Below, piece after piece: positions 50,845 through 64,000 of a stretch of DNA of 64,000 nt (the stretch's first letter is position 1; every line of letters starts with the position of its first letter). This DNA comes from Apis mellifera (taxonomy: Eukaryota; Arthropoda; Insecta; Hymenoptera; Apidae), in contig NC_037643.1 in the NCBI RefSeq assembly GCF_003254395.2, positions 5,755,458 to 5,819,457 of the forward strand, in the 5' to 3' direction. The position numbers and the translations under genes are program-made. Under the pieces are notes generated by a model. That model did no database searches. It saw nothing but the letters and a program-made list of their open reading frames with translations, and was not told the DNA's origin.

Positions 50845-53777
50845 TGGAAGATTTCAGAAACAATACAGGTTGATGTTTCTCAAATTACGAGGCTTGTTTT
50901 TTTGATGAAAGAGACGAGATTTATGTTTCTGATGTGTGTTTAATTATTTTTCGCAGATACGGTATTATTATTGTTGCTGTTATAATTTGCGTGTGTAAAA
51001 TGGTGTTTATAATGCGGTGAAGATACGTGTTTGTCAACGCAAGAAATATGTACCTGGCGAATTATTAATGTAATTTAAAAAAAAAGAAAAAAAAAAAAAA
51101 GAAAAATATACGTACATCATCGAATATAGAGATGTAGAAAATTATTGTTGCAAATCCGAAATGAATCTTTGTAATATTCCAGAGAAATTGCTATGAAAAT
51201 TATCTATTGTTATATTACTCTCCATATCATTTATTAGCAAACTACGCTGATGAATCACATCCTGATACATTCCATTTCATGTTTCAGATTATGCTACTAA
51301 TTTAAAAAAGGAAAATTACGTTATACGAGAGAAGAAAAACTATTTTTCCTCACGATACATTTTCAATTTGTAAATCACGTTATATCAACGACGAACAATC
51401 CAAAATGACGAGAAAAAAAACTTCAAATTTTCGATTCTTTCCCGAATTCTTCTCCATTCTCGACAAATAAGCGCAATAACTTCCGCCCACCGCGAGAGGA
51501 CCAAATTGCCGCGAACGAAATGGGGAAAGGGATGGAAGGAAACAGTTGTTCGCCATGCAAGAAGCCTCCCGCCCCTTGGACCCTCCGTATATCTCGCAAG
51601 TGAGTATATTTCGGAATTTTTAATCTCGCGAAATTTTACACCGGCGTAAGGAACGCGTGTTATCCTCCTTTTCAGCATACCAGATGTATTTAGACGCGAA
51701 ATACGCGTGTACCGCCGACGCCGAACGCCATTGTACGTTTATTAAACAGTATCCCTCCCCCCAGGAAATATACGAAGCGATTCGTTCTTATCCCGGGCTG
51801 ACGTGATTCCCAGAAAAATGTAAAAATGTCTTGAGAACGATTTCCGAGTCATTCGAAACTTTTGTCTAAAGCTTGTTGAAGGGTAAAAGCCTTGGACTTC
51901 AAATATTAATTGGAATTGATTTTTGTGATTGAAATAAAAATAGTTGGAATGGATAAAGATTTGAACTTTATGCAATATATAAATATCCCAATGGAAACTG
52001 TTTTTATCAACAATTAATAACTAAGAAGATTCAAGAAAAATTTAAGTTTCTTGTTATTACAATTGGACAAACGATTAGCGATCTATTATCATTTTTAATT
52101 ACCAATTGATCTACTTCAATTTTCTTAAAAAAAAATCACTCGAATCGTCTGAAATAATAAACAAGACAAATAAATAAATATCGAACGAGATCTTCGAATA
52201 ACGAAATACCGAATTTTTATTTCTCCAACCAATCAAAACCGGCAACAAACGAAGCCCGAATCGAAAGGAACAGCACAATTTTCAACAAAACTGCGTGTAA
52301 CATCGGCGAAGGGAGAAACCGGAAATCTCGTGGGAAAACGTACCGCCGCGTCGCACCTGCGTAGACAGTTATTCACCGCGAAACAGTGACAGTTTCGATT
52401 TTTCCTTTTTTTTTTTTTTTTGTTTTTCGACCGCGACATTTTTTTTTTTCTCCCAAAAGCTCGACGCAACTATCGATGATTGATTCCAATCAATGACGTG
52501 GTGCCGATGTGTTTTAGCCGGATGGCCGTCCCAACGCTAGCCGTAGGGACTTGCACGACCATATCGTCGATCCATTACACGGTTTACCGTGGCCGTTAAG
52601 TGCACACAAGTGTCAGAATATCGTGGATATAACGCTCGAGTAGGTAAGTTTCGTATCAATGAAAACCGATTACGATTAAGTTTATCGATTTGTGAAATTA
52701 TAGAGAAACTATATGGAAAGAAAATCGAGAGAAATATCGATTCTTTGATTTCAAGAAGAACGAATGAAAAAAGTGAAAAAGTGAGACGTTCAATTTTGAA
52801 TGTTTCTCTTCGAAAGGATAAAAATTTATAAAAGTAATTAATAATCGTTCAAAGAGTTGGAGTTCAGAAGGATTGGTAACGAACGGTGTGGTAATAACAT
52901 TCACGAAAAAGTCAAAAATCGAATTTGGAACAAGATTTTTATTTAACGAGGTAAAAGCTCGCGATCGAGAAAGGGTTAGGTGTCGATTAAAAAGCAAAGT
53001 TACGAATGGCCACGGTGACACGCCGATTAACAAGAACAATCAAGCGGCCGCGACGAAAAAGCTCTATTATCGGATTTCGTTTAACCTTACGAATATCCCC
53101 ATAAATATTTATCGATTCGCGTTCGTGAAAGTCAACCGATTTCATCGAGCCCCCAGGAAACCTTCTCGTGAAACATTTCTCCCTCGAATCTCTCTCCCCC
53201 CCCCTCCCTCAATCGTATCCAACCACCAAAGTGGAGAAAACTTTATTTCTCCAAGTAGAAAACTTGTCGCCGGATCGATTTAACACCGTAAACGATGATC
53301 AGTTTTCTCTCCCCAGAAAAATGTAAATGGAATCACCGAACTACGGTTAACCTAACTTCGTATGATTTTCGGTGAACAGATAAAGAAATTTCGATTTTTC
53401 TCTCTCGTTTCGGTGAATATCAAAATGAATTAAGTTCAACGATCAGTTTCTCTCTCTCTTTTTTTCATTATTTTAAATTGTTTTTTATTATGACCTTTTT
53501 GGTGTTGACTCGTTTGTAATTCAAATTCGAATCCGATCGTGATGATATTTGTTTTGAAAAAACATATAGGTATTTTCAAAAAATTGTTTAATGTAGAAGA
53601 ATTTATGTGAACAATGAGCTGTTTAAGAAATTGAAGGTTTCTTCTTTTTGATTATTATCTCTTTCTGTAGAATATTAATTGAAATTTGGAAATATATAAT
53701 CGATTAAATTAAGAAGTACATATATTCATATTTTTACAGAAGAAGAAGAAGAAGATTTCATCCCAAAGAATCGAAGA

Positions 53778-53800
53778 TTATATATATATATATATACATA
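53778..53800. repeat. (AT)n microsatellite
   Basis: About 11 AT units. Confidence 0.9.
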
Positions 53801-56800
53801 TCTCTCGAAAATTCGCGTGATTCCTCATCAAAGAGCACATTGTAAACCATGGAACACAATCGTTGGGAATGCAGTAAAATTGAACAAACGCCTCGGTATC
53901 TCGAGCACGTAAATCCCTTCGAAACGTATGCATGGACTCGTCGCTCGTGTAGAAATTGCGGTTCGGGAACGACACGCTCACGCGACAACTTTCGATTATC
54001 CAGCTAATAAATCGTAAACGCGCCGTTGCATCGGGGCCACCGTCGCCTAGTTGGTAAATTTATGAATAGCAAACTGTAACATTCTTATATCGGGTCTCGT
54101 ATCGATTTACGAGCTCGTAAAACTGGCATAAATCGCGATGGTTCCGTTATAATATCTTGGTGAAGGGTTCGATTCCAAATTGGGGGTGTTGGTGTGAGAA
54201 TTACGTGATCCACGATGAATCAAATACGTTTTCTTTTTTTTTTTTTTGGCGAATTGAGAAAAGCATTTAATTACATGGTTTTTATGTGTTATCACGTTGA
54301 ATTAATAATAATTTCTGGCAACTTTCAGGGTAGTATTTAACGATATAGGAATTTTTATACGAATTAAACGTGGTAATTTATAGGCTCATCCTGAATTAAA
54401 AATGGAACTCTTGATTAATTACCTAGAATTAGATATATTTTTATTTCGAATTAAAAATAATGGTCGACAATGAGATATCGTGACTTTTTATGAATTAAAA
54501 AAGGATAGTTGAGAATGTTGAATTGAGGTAATAAATTTTGAAGTAATAAAATAGAAGCTCGTGATAAAGTATCATATCAAATTAGATATAAGTTAGGATA
54601 CGAAATATAATATATAAAATATTATACGATAATGTTAGAATTATTTGAATCACGAAGGAATATTTTATAGACTAAAATCATGTAAAAATTCTACATATAA
54701 ATAAATAAAAACTATATCTAAGAGAATAATATAATATTCTTTTCATATTTTAAATTAATGCAAATACTGCTGACATGACTAGAATATTTTAATATTCAAA
54801 AATATTTACCAAAAGTTTTAAAAAATCCAAGCTCAACAAATATTATAAAATAATCGAATAAACTTTCAAACATTCAAGAAACAAAAATATTATTTCGTGA
54901 ATCAATTGAATAATTTCGAATGATTGAACAACAAAAACTCGAGTAAAATTTTCTCTTATGGTTACCTGGCACAAAGGTATAAAAATAAGAAAATTGCGTG
55001 AAAGATACACTTATAAAAATAAGAAGAGGAAAAAGATGCGAGGATAATGCGATGGACCAAGATCTTTTCGCCTCTTCCGGCCGTTATGTGTCGCTTTGCA
55101 AACTTTACAATTCAACGCGGCTCGCGAGAAAGAAAGGAATCACCTTGGCCTCGCTGGTTTCCTCAACTTCGTCCACCCTTTGGGAAATTACTTTCCTCCA
55201 AGGACTACGCGCAGTAAGTAGGGAGAAGTATACAGCAGACGGATTTCAAACGACAGACATTTCTTGACAACGAATATGCTTGAAAGAAAGACGAGAGCCT
55301 ATAAATTGATGTTAATGGCTAATGGAGGAACGTACGAATTTTTTTCTTTTTTTTTTTTAAGTGAAAATTAACACTTTTTAATTGAGGAATTATTCTTGAA
55401 ATTTTCAGGAGTGAGAAACTGAAGAAATGGAATTCACGTTCGATGATAGAGAGAAGGGAATTAAAAAAAAGGGAACGAAAATTATATCTCGTTGAACACA
55501 TATTTCATTTGGAAAATGTGAAATAAACTGTGAATAACGAATAATCGAATATGAATAATTAATTTTGTTTGTGGCACAACGAATACGTCACAAATCACGT
55601 TTTCAATATATTACAATTTTTTAATACTTTCACGATAAAATATGTGAAACTTTCTAAATATTTTGTTACGAGAAAATTAATTGTTGTTTATTAATTTTTA
55701 TAATAGTCATAGTTATGGATACAACATTGTTACAACTTTTCGGAATTTAATAGGGAATTTTGAAATTCATCAAACTTTCTCAATATTCTATGACACAAAA
55801 AATTAATTCTTGTAAAATAATCGAAGCTTTCAAAATTGTCGATTTCTTGTCAATTTTGATCCTCCAAGATATTTAAAAAAATTGAAATTTTCACTAACGT
55901 ACAGTTATCATGTAACTAACAAGTTGTGTATTCTAACAAATTGAAGAAGAATCGTGTAATTTATAAAAATTTCAATTATTTAATTACGAATGCAAATAAT
56001 AATAAATGTAGCATTGAATATAATAATATTTTCAATATTGTTTCAACTTGTTATTAATTTAATAACGATTTTACAAAGTTTATTATTATTATTATCTCTA
56101 CTTTTCCTCCTTGGTTATTGAAAATACCAATTGATGCACGTGCGTCATTCACCTATATTTCAATAGATTTTATTACAACAATCATTTTTTTTATCCTATA
56201 TTCCCCTACATTATGCACACTCAGACTAACTCAGCATGGAAAAGAGATGCTTTTCATCATATTAATTTATCCTTTTGTGCAATTAAATATTGAAGCAATG
56301 AAAGTGTATCATAAAGACATCAAGAATTATCATTGGACGTGATATCTGCTAATAATAATTGTTACTAATTAAACACGGTATGATAATTGAATAAACGCCG
56401 AGTTACACAAAACGTTACGCATTAACGCCACGTTGGAAACTACAAAATAAACTTTTATGATTTTAAAGCAACTAACGATACGTTGTCGAGTGTAATTACA
56501 TTTATCAGATGAGGAATGGATTTATGGGACTAGTTTAAAATTCGCCCGACACCGGTGCTATGGAATGTAACGTGAAACACCGGTAAATTTGTATTCGATT
56601 TTACCAAGGATTGCATAATTATTACCTATATAATTGCATTTATAAAATATGAACGAATTATTTCAACGAATTATTCCGAAAAATTGATATTTGAATAATA
56701 TATCGATACGTCTGGAGTTATTTTCATGACTTTGTATAAATACATAATGAATTATGTGAACGATAAAATTACAATTATCGATGAACTGGTTTTCTTTATT

Positions 56801-57111
56801 ATCTTTTAATGAAATATACACAATGAAATTTTGATAAATGCTTTTTGCACAGCAATTTCTTTCAGAATTGAAATTTAACGAGATCGAATTAATCTTGAAT
56901 CGATTCCTAAGGAAATATGTACAAATATAATCAATTGCTTTCTTCATGTAACACGAATGTGATATAATTTACATATATCATAAATTTCAAGTTGGACAAC
57001 AAAATAAATTTACATACAATAATTTAACAATATGTACGTGATCACGATTGTAATTAGAACGTTCTAATTTATTATAATTGAAGGAAAAATCATTGAAAAT
57101 TTCTCAAGTGG

Positions 57112-57127
57112 AATATATATATATATA
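57112..57127. repeat. (AT)n microsatellite, short
   Basis: Eight AT units. Confidence 0.85.
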
Positions 57128-60100
57128 GTTAAACGTGTCGTGGGATTATTGGATTAATAATTAAATATTCTCGTACGATAGAAAACGACAGATAAGTTCG
57201 TTAAGCGGATTTCAGTCGTACAATACGGCTTTCCAAATCGTTGACTTATGTTAAAGGCAACTGTTTTCAGGATAAACTGCAGACATAGAATTTGCTCTTT
57301 TCTACAAATCTAGATCTCTGTATTCACTCTAATCAATAATTTTATCGCAGCTGTGCCCATTTGTAATATTTAATATTATAACAACAATCTCTCGAATGAA
57401 AATAATTTAATATATTTTATCAAAATTTGTTTGAATTTCTTGTTTCAAGTAATACTTATATTACTTAATTTTAATTTGTTATATTCAATCAGATATATCT
57501 TTCGCAATCAAAAATTTACAACAATTTTATTTTTCTATCTCGACGAACCCACATAAGCAGTTCCACTTCTCGAAATGAACCAACGATCAAAGAAATCGAT
57601 GCTAAAAAGAGACTTTGAAGGAACAGGAAACGACCCTAATCCAAATTGGCCAGTTTATTTAAGCGTTATTAACTCACGCACGAGGAGGATCGAATGAATA
57701 TTCATACACGGCACGATACAATAAAAGGTTCGAGCAGAATACTCGAGAGATTCGAGAACGAGCCATCAATTTTCGAAGTTGCGTATTTGGACGAAGAAAT
57801 TTGGGATGGAGCACGAGGCTTGGTAACGAAACCCGCCTAATTAAAGCATCCGTTCAACCCTATGGATTATTTAAATCAATGTCATCCAGGTCCTCCGTGG
57901 AGACTCGTTAGAAATACGGGCCAATTACCATTAAGAGGTCGGCCGATGGCCTGAAGGGGGAAGAAGACGTATTCCCATGCGAAGGCAAAGGAGTCTAAAA
58001 TTGCCCGACGCACGGGTCCATCCCTTTCGGCAATAAACTCGAAAGTCTCGTAATAAGCCTACCCCTCTAGGTGGTGAGTTCCGTCGAATTTCATAGCCGT
58101 ATCCACTCGCAGGGACAGAGAAGCGAAAATGCCGGAAGTTTACTCGGGATTCTTCGTAATTAGTGCGAGAATAAGGACGAAGGGAATTTTATTAATACCT
58201 CAGAACCGTAATTTCCACTTGGAAATACGAAGCAATTTACCCCCTCGATATTTGTTTATAGTCGAGCAAAATTTATTTTTCTTTTTTTTTTTTTTAGAAG
58301 AATTTTGAGAAGATTGTGTATGGGAATTATTTTTGAAGAATATTTTGCAATGGAATTACTATAGAAGATTCTGTATAATTAAGACAACGAGAAAAATCTT
58401 CGTAATAAAATCACGTAATTTCTATTCTCATTCTTTCGATCGATCGAGTGATAGATTGGGGATTTACGTGTCTTTCACATTCTAAAAAAAAAAAAAAATG
58501 AATCGCTATTCTACTGTTTGATATTCAGAAAAGAATCGTGCAATTTTCGACAATTTTTCAAAGTATCGAATGAACGTTCGAAAAATGATATTAAAAAGGA
58601 AGGTAGACAAATACTAAACAGGCATAACATGTGTACATGCGATGCATAACATTAATGGCCCGTTTACACATAACTCCCTGTTACCCTACAATATCTGGTA
58701 GAATTAGTTGTCGCCCAGGTTTCAGGGTTAAAGGGATTGCTAGACAACTGGTTAAAAGGATTATCCCCGCTTATACGTTACTCCGACCGACTAATGCTCT
58801 ACACATTATTAAATCATTGCTCGAACTGTTGCTGGAAACTGGTATTCACCCTTGTAAGACGGTATCCCTCCACTGCGACTGGGGGTAGGAGAGGGGGACA
58901 CTAAGCATGAAAATGTGGAGAAATCTTCGGGAAGTGGCTCTATTAAGCACCCACCAGAACACTCGTTCAAGTTCATCAATATTTAATGTGCGACTTGGAG
59001 AAGCCGTGGTAAAGGGGTAAATGCAATTTCAATGGGGAAAAAGTAAGTTGGCAGGACGAATTTTATTCTCTCCTCACGGATACTTCTCATTAACATTGAT
59101 AAATTTTTATAGGGTTTGAAATATCGTGATATAAAATAAATATCAGCATCCTTTTTAATAAAATAAGATTTTTAATAAATGACGATTGGACAACGAAATG
59201 GATATTATCTTGAGGACAGGATGAAAATATTTGAAATTTGGAAAGCGTATCATTGATACGAATGTGTAAGTATGAAAATTAATCTGTAGAAGAGATAATA
59301 GAAGAAGAAAATAAAATGTGCTATAGGTAATATGAATGGTCAAGAATTATGAAATATTAAAAAAAAATATAATAGATATTTAGATAAAAATTTACAGTGT
59401 ACTTATACATAAAATGTTAACGTAATAAGTTTTAATATTTTATTAAAAATTGTTTTTAAATTTATTTAGGCGTTGTTTTGAAAAATATCACGATCCTGAA
59501 TATCTCGATCAATTGTGTATATATTTATTCATTGTTTCAGTTAGATGGAAATAATAACTCGTTACCACTGAAACTTCATATCTTAATTTTGTTCCTTGTG
59601 GCAATGTAAGCGCGTTACGTGCGAAGTAACTCAAATAATTTAATTTCACGTTCCAGTAATTTCTTGATACCGGTGTTCCCATGAACAACCTCACCGTGTT
59701 ATATTTCGCTTGCTTCGTGTAATTATTACTAGCGTATAAACGTAAAAACTTTATGCAAGAATTCGATTAATTTAAATATTAAACACTAACGCAAATGAAT
59801 CGAATATAATTTTTCTAATTTTACGAATATTTATTATACTCGTTTGATAATTTGATGTTGAGTCTCTAATAAATAAATAACTACAATTTTTTTTAAAGCT
59901 CAAGTTCAAAAATAGATATTATTTAAATAGAACAAGACGACATAACGATTTGATATGTATTTTTTTCCGGGATTATATCAATCTTCCATTTTTATTTTCC
60001 TCATTACATAAATAAAATAATTTATCGTATATTTTGAAAATAAATAAATCTATATAATCTTTAAAGAAAAAGTTTCTTATTTTGCATAAAAAATTTAATT

Positions 60101-61720
60101 TCTTGGGGATGCTTCATTACCCATTTGTTCCTTTTAAAAGCACAAAACTATATTTCCCTCACTTTGTAAAGCATAAGGTTGCTACTAATCATATTCTAAT
60201 GCGACTGAAAACTGAGAAGAAGTCATTTCGATGTAACAGTCTATAAAATGTTTCAAATTTTACTTGCACTTCCTTTAACAGGTTTAAGAATTTCTTGTAC
60301 CTTCATTATCAAAGGGTTAAATATCTATCAACTATCTTCCCTTGCTATCCCTAAATTCAGAATGTAATTACCAAAGTGCATAAGGTACACTAACTCTCAC
60401 ACAACTAGATCTAACTCTATCAAAAGCTCAAACGAGGCTTTATCGAAGGAATAAATAAAACAATCAATATATCTTCATACATTTACACAAATTTAATTTT
60501 ATCTCTAATTTCATTTGCGAATTAAAATTACTTAATAAATAAGTCTCGATCCTCCTACTTTTATATATTACCATGTTTCATGAAAATTTTAATTCCACGT
60601 TAAAATATTAAATCCGTTAAAACGATCATGCATTATATTTCTATCATACCCTACTTCGAATCAAAGAAATTATATATAATCTCATTCCCAGAATGCACAC
60701 TAGATGAATTTCATCTTTTTCAATTAACAGAACTAATCACAATTAATATCACAATCTGCCATCTATCCCCTTATTCCACGAATACCTTCAATCTCTGTAT
60801 TTTTCCCAATTTTGTAATTTTAAAGACTTAGAAATAATAAAAAAATCGGGCAATTTCTCGAACCGCGACTTGGACAGGAATAAAATGTATCGACGAAATA
60901 ATATCGGCGTTGGGGAATGGAGAAGCGATGGAGAATCTGTCGGGCGGAACGCGTGGCCGGCGTCAAGGGGGGAAATATATTTTTACCGTAGCTTAATCCG
61001 AATATAATTCGGCTTTATGGTGACATTTAGCCGTGGCTGCGGCTCGTTCAAGGGTGGCCGGCCTCCCATGTGCGCGGTTAATTGTTAGACGCGTGTGTTG
61101 GAGTCCAATTAAACCATTATGCGGGGGAGGGGGGAGGAGGAACGCGAAAGGTGAGTCCACGGGGCGGAAGCCGGGAGAAATATAAAATCTCGGCGCTGCG
61201 CAATAATTCAGCTGGCGTCAGCTTCCCTTCCCCCGCTTTTAACCGGTTTTTACAGTTTCTCGCGTTTTACTTCCCCTCCCCGTTCGTCGCGAGCGGAGAA
61301 TTCGCATTTGTCGCGAATCTCGATGGCTCGTTCTCGTTTCAAACTTCACGCCGGTGAATCCTGCCTGCCTACCCGTTTCACCCGTTGTCCTTTGTTTCGA
61401 GATTCGTTCCCCGAGACTCTTGCGTGCCTCTTTATCCAACAGCGTTACGATTCCAGTGGTAAATTTAATTAATGGGATCGTTATTAATCCGTGACTGGAT
61501 AAAATTTCTTTACAATCGTAACTGTAATTGAATACTATTGGTGAATCTGATCGATCAGATCGAATCGTTGGGTAAAATTAATTAACTTGATCGATATTTG
61601 ATTGAAGTTATCTCGCAAAAACTTTAACACAAATTTAAGTTTTTACAACAGGATCTCTGTCGCAAGGGAAAACGATTTTTATCTGTCGATTAAAGGGAAA
61701 TTAAGAGAAGAATAGGGGGG

Positions 61721-61744
61721 AGAGAGAGAGAAAGAGAGAGAGAT
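61721..61744. repeat. (GA)n microsatellite
   Basis: GA units with one AAA interruption. Confidence 0.9.
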
Positions 61745-62137
61745 AAAATACGAGAGGGATAAAATGAGAAAATAGAAGCATCAGGTTTTAAAGAACGCCC
61801 TTTAAAAGAGATATCGATTATTAACGACGTGTTATCGGATCGATATCAGCGTTTCATCGTGGAACGGTTAGCAAAGATAACGCTGCGTCGCTTTTAACCC
61901 GTTAAAATTGTTCCTTTGTGCCCGTCGCGAACGCTAATTCGATGGAGTGTTGCAGGAAATCCTGTTACACGTTGCGCGTAATTGCGTTAGAGAATTTTTT
62001 TACTACGGCGATGATAGGTGGATTTAATCGAATGAAAAACTCTTAATAACGACATTTAAAGAGGTACAAAGAAGAAAAGCTTTCTCTTCTGACGTGGCTG
62101 TTGAAAGCTTTTTAAATGTTATCCATTTGTGCGTTTT

Positions 62138-62154
62138 ATATATATATATATATG
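62138..62154. repeat. (AT)n microsatellite, short
   Basis: Eight AT units. Confidence 0.85.
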
Positions 62155-62503
62155 TGTAAAAAGGAAAAAATTTTTTCAAAAAGACAATTAATTATGAAAA
62201 TAAGAGATAAGAATAATATTCTACTACACTTCCGCGAATTTCTAAATGAAGATAATTCCATGGTTCAGGAAAATTAAAACGCATTATATATCTATAGTTA
62301 GCTGCCAAAAATATAAGAACGAGAAAAGGCAGCACAGTTCAAATAACTTGAAGACAATTCTGAATAAAAAAAGAAGCTATCGATCCTCTTCATTTTTAAG
62401 TTTTAAGAAGCTTTTCGAATATAACTGTGCTGAAATAACATCATCCATAATTAAACTGCATGTATTTATGAAGAATTTAAAGTGTATATTATTATCATAC
62501 TCG

Positions 62504-62656
62504 ATGAAACAAATATTTCTCTCCATCTTTTTAATCGCATTTTCAAAAATATCAATTCACGCTGAATGTAAATGGCGTAAATATTTTATCGAACTTGAAC
62601 TTAAACCTCCAAAAATTTTTTCTCGATTGGTCGAACAATGCAAAAGGGAATACTGA
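62504..62656 (+). CDS. Possible 50-aa secreted peptide, unrecognised
   Basis: ATG at 62504 opens a frame of 50 residues: Lys2, then a hydrophobic run at about 4-13, a plausible signal cleavage after SIHA (residue 20), then a mature part of 30 residues with two cysteines (22 and 46) and a proline pair. The same frame stays open upstream to another ATG at 62246 (136 aa in total), but that upstream part looks like translated AT-rich DNA. No family is recognised, the frame ends at the edge of a GC island, and chance cannot be excluded. Confidence 0.18.
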   Translation: MKQIFLSIFLIAFSKISIHAECKWRKYFIELELKPPKIFSRLVEQCKREY

Positions 62657-63743
62657 GGAGGGGGAGAAGGGAAAGATCCGTAACAAGGGGCGATAAAATA
62701 CGATTCGATGTGAAATCGATGAAAGGTAATGGAAAGTGGTATACCCTCGACTTTTCATTCCTTCGGTATTCGAGTTCGATATCGCGTTCCATCATCGCCT
62801 GATTCCGCGCCTTGTTGACAATGTAAAATGTGGGGAGGGAGGGGGGGAGGATCGAAACAACGTAAGGGCATGGGAAAACGCGATCCCTCCCCCCCAGGAA
62901 AAAGATAGGGAGCCAAGGTTGCAATAGGTGGCGCGGGGGGGATGGCGGCAGTCGTCTGGGAATAAGTTATGAACTCTATGCATTTTAAATGACTAAATCT
63001 CTGGCCCGAACCTACTTCTTTGCCGGATTTTTCCACGGAGAAATGCATTATTGGCCTGACAATCTCTCCGGGTGTGTACGTGCAACGTTATCGCGCATCA
63101 TAGAAATCTCTCGAAATCGCGTTACGAACCGCGTCCTCTCCCGGAACGTCCCTTCTTCCTGCTTCCCTCTCGCCCGCCGAAATTACTTTTCCCTTTTCCT
63201 ATTGTCTTCTCGAAACTCTTCGCGTACGCCAAGCTCCCAATATTTCAAGGAAGACTTTCGAAAACGAGGAAACTGCACGCGACTTTCGAGAATAAGATGA
63301 ACAACCGTATATCGTGTGTAATTGAAGTTTTTAATTTCGGTTCTCTAATTCTCCGCAATTTTTCTTTTTTGTCGAAACAAGTTTGATGATATCGGGAAAT
63401 CTTTCTTGGGTTTTCGTCTGTGAATCGAGACTTTATGATTTCTTTTTGTAATTGAAGATGAATCGAAATATTTAATTTACCTTTAGAGGCAGAATTATTA
63501 AAAAGACGGATGAAAGTATGTACAAAAGAAATTTTAATAATTTTCAATAATTTTTTCATTAATGATACAACTTATCTAAAAAATATATATTGTCACTTTA
63601 ACAAGAAAAAACCACTGACACTTTATATCATCTTTACAGAGCAATCGCAACACAATCGAAACGAGGAAATACAAGAACAATTGGACGCGGCCTAAACCCG
63701 AAACCTTGATCAACAGTTCGAACGATCCAAACCACGATTTCCA

Positions 63744-63760
63744 ATCTCTCTCTCTCTCTC
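63744..63760. repeat. (CT)n microsatellite
   Basis: About eight CT units. Confidence 0.9.
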
Positions 63761-64000
63761 ATTAAGCTCCGCCAATAATCAACGAGGACTGGGCACATCA
63801 TAACGTGAAACAATGCGAGAGTGAATCCTACTCCATCTCAATAAATTTCTCGCGATATTTTCCCCTGAAAAGTCGTCCCTCCAAAGATGAAAACCGAGTC
63901 TCGATGAAGAAAAGTCGCGGCTACAAGAACGACAGTGGTCGCAGAAGAGATAAGGAAGAGAAAAGGAAGGGAACGGAGTTGGTCGATGCACGAACCATGT

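Larger units (their letters stand above)
45640..57540. other. Non-coding stretch with scattered islands
   Basis: GC-richer blocks at about 45640-46420, 47640-48110, 50230-50640, 51440-51800, 52220-52640 and 52960-53300; the rest is AT-rich. A perfect TGACGTCA (CRE-type palindrome) lies at 49438-49445. 54300-55000 and 55500-57540 are deserts with almost no open frames. Confidence 0.5.
57540..64000. other. Non-coding stretch with three islands
   Basis: GC-richer blocks at about 57540-59070, 60840-61440 and 62640-63300. 59070-60840 is AT-rich. An 85-aa plus frame at 58631-58888 lies in the first block but has no domain. Overlapping frames on both strands at 62600-63050 reflect composition. Confidence 0.5.

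Noticed and set aside
52873..53283. 136-aa plus-strand frame
   Set aside because: It begins at TTG, has a basic low-information composition, and overlaps a 113-aa minus frame.
54040..54190. tRNA-like motifs (CCTAGTTGGTAAA and GGGTTCGATTCC)
   Set aside because: The A-box-like and B-box-like motifs are about 115 bp apart and no acceptor or anticodon stem can be formed around them.
56118..56342. 74-aa hydrophobic frame that might be a receptor fragment
   Set aside because: It begins at TTG, has no receptor motif, and the hydrophobicity follows from the T-rich base composition.
1..64000. Mariner-type termini, transposase motifs, CRISPR arrays, rRNA
   Set aside because: Looked for by eye on both strands and not found.

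Overview
The window looks like a nuclear segment from an insect, most probably a hymenopteran and plausibly a honey-bee-like bee. This is inferred from the very AT-rich background broken by short GC-richer islands, an intron-containing UDP-glycosyltransferase (UGT) of insect type, a short TTAGG run (the usual insect telomere unit), and the absence of any recognisable transposase or retroelement coding sequence. The species is not proven by what can be read here.

Only one gene can be supported with confidence: a five-exon UGT on the plus strand at 32139-35363. Its exons join at consensus GT/AG sites in phases 1, 0, 1 and 2 without gaps and encode 528 residues. The protein has a signal peptide, an N-terminal acceptor-binding half with His37, a C-terminal UDP-sugar-binding half with the 44-residue UGT signature, one C-terminal membrane span and a short basic lumen-external tail ending in a KxKxx ER-retrieval pattern. 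Two positions depart from the best-known vertebrate pattern (Glu141 where Asp is usual, Gln367 where His is usual in the HGG motif). A poly(A) signal follows at 35416-35421.

The rest of the window, about 32 kb upstream and 28 kb downstream, shows no convincing exons. It alternates AT-rich stretches with GC-richer islands of roughly 300-900 bp (for example near 3.7-4.3, 6.7-7.1, 9.3-9.7, 22.8-23.3, 24.6-25.0, 26.4-27.0, 27.5-28.0, 37.4-38.4, 39.0-40.1, 41.6-42.2, 43.4-44.0, 45.6-46.4, 57.6-59.0, 60.8-61.4 and 62.6-63.3 kb). These islands produce most of the open frames, usually on both strands at once, which is why I do not call them genes. Simple repeats (GA/CT, AT, CTTT, ATC, long A or T runs) are frequent.

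The unusual items are: (1) an inverted repeat of about 200 bp arms, about 94% identical, bounding a 1.36 kb interior at 12921-14685, with a TTAGG run inside; (2) four stem-loops in a row at 10219-10332; (3) a GC-rich hairpin at 9424-9474; (4) three perfect CACGTG E-boxes within 170 bp at 26414-26583; and (5) a 50-residue open frame with a signal-peptide-like start at 62504-62656. None of these proves a new system; each is a candidate with a stated test. No tRNA, rRNA, CRISPR array or complete mobile element was found.
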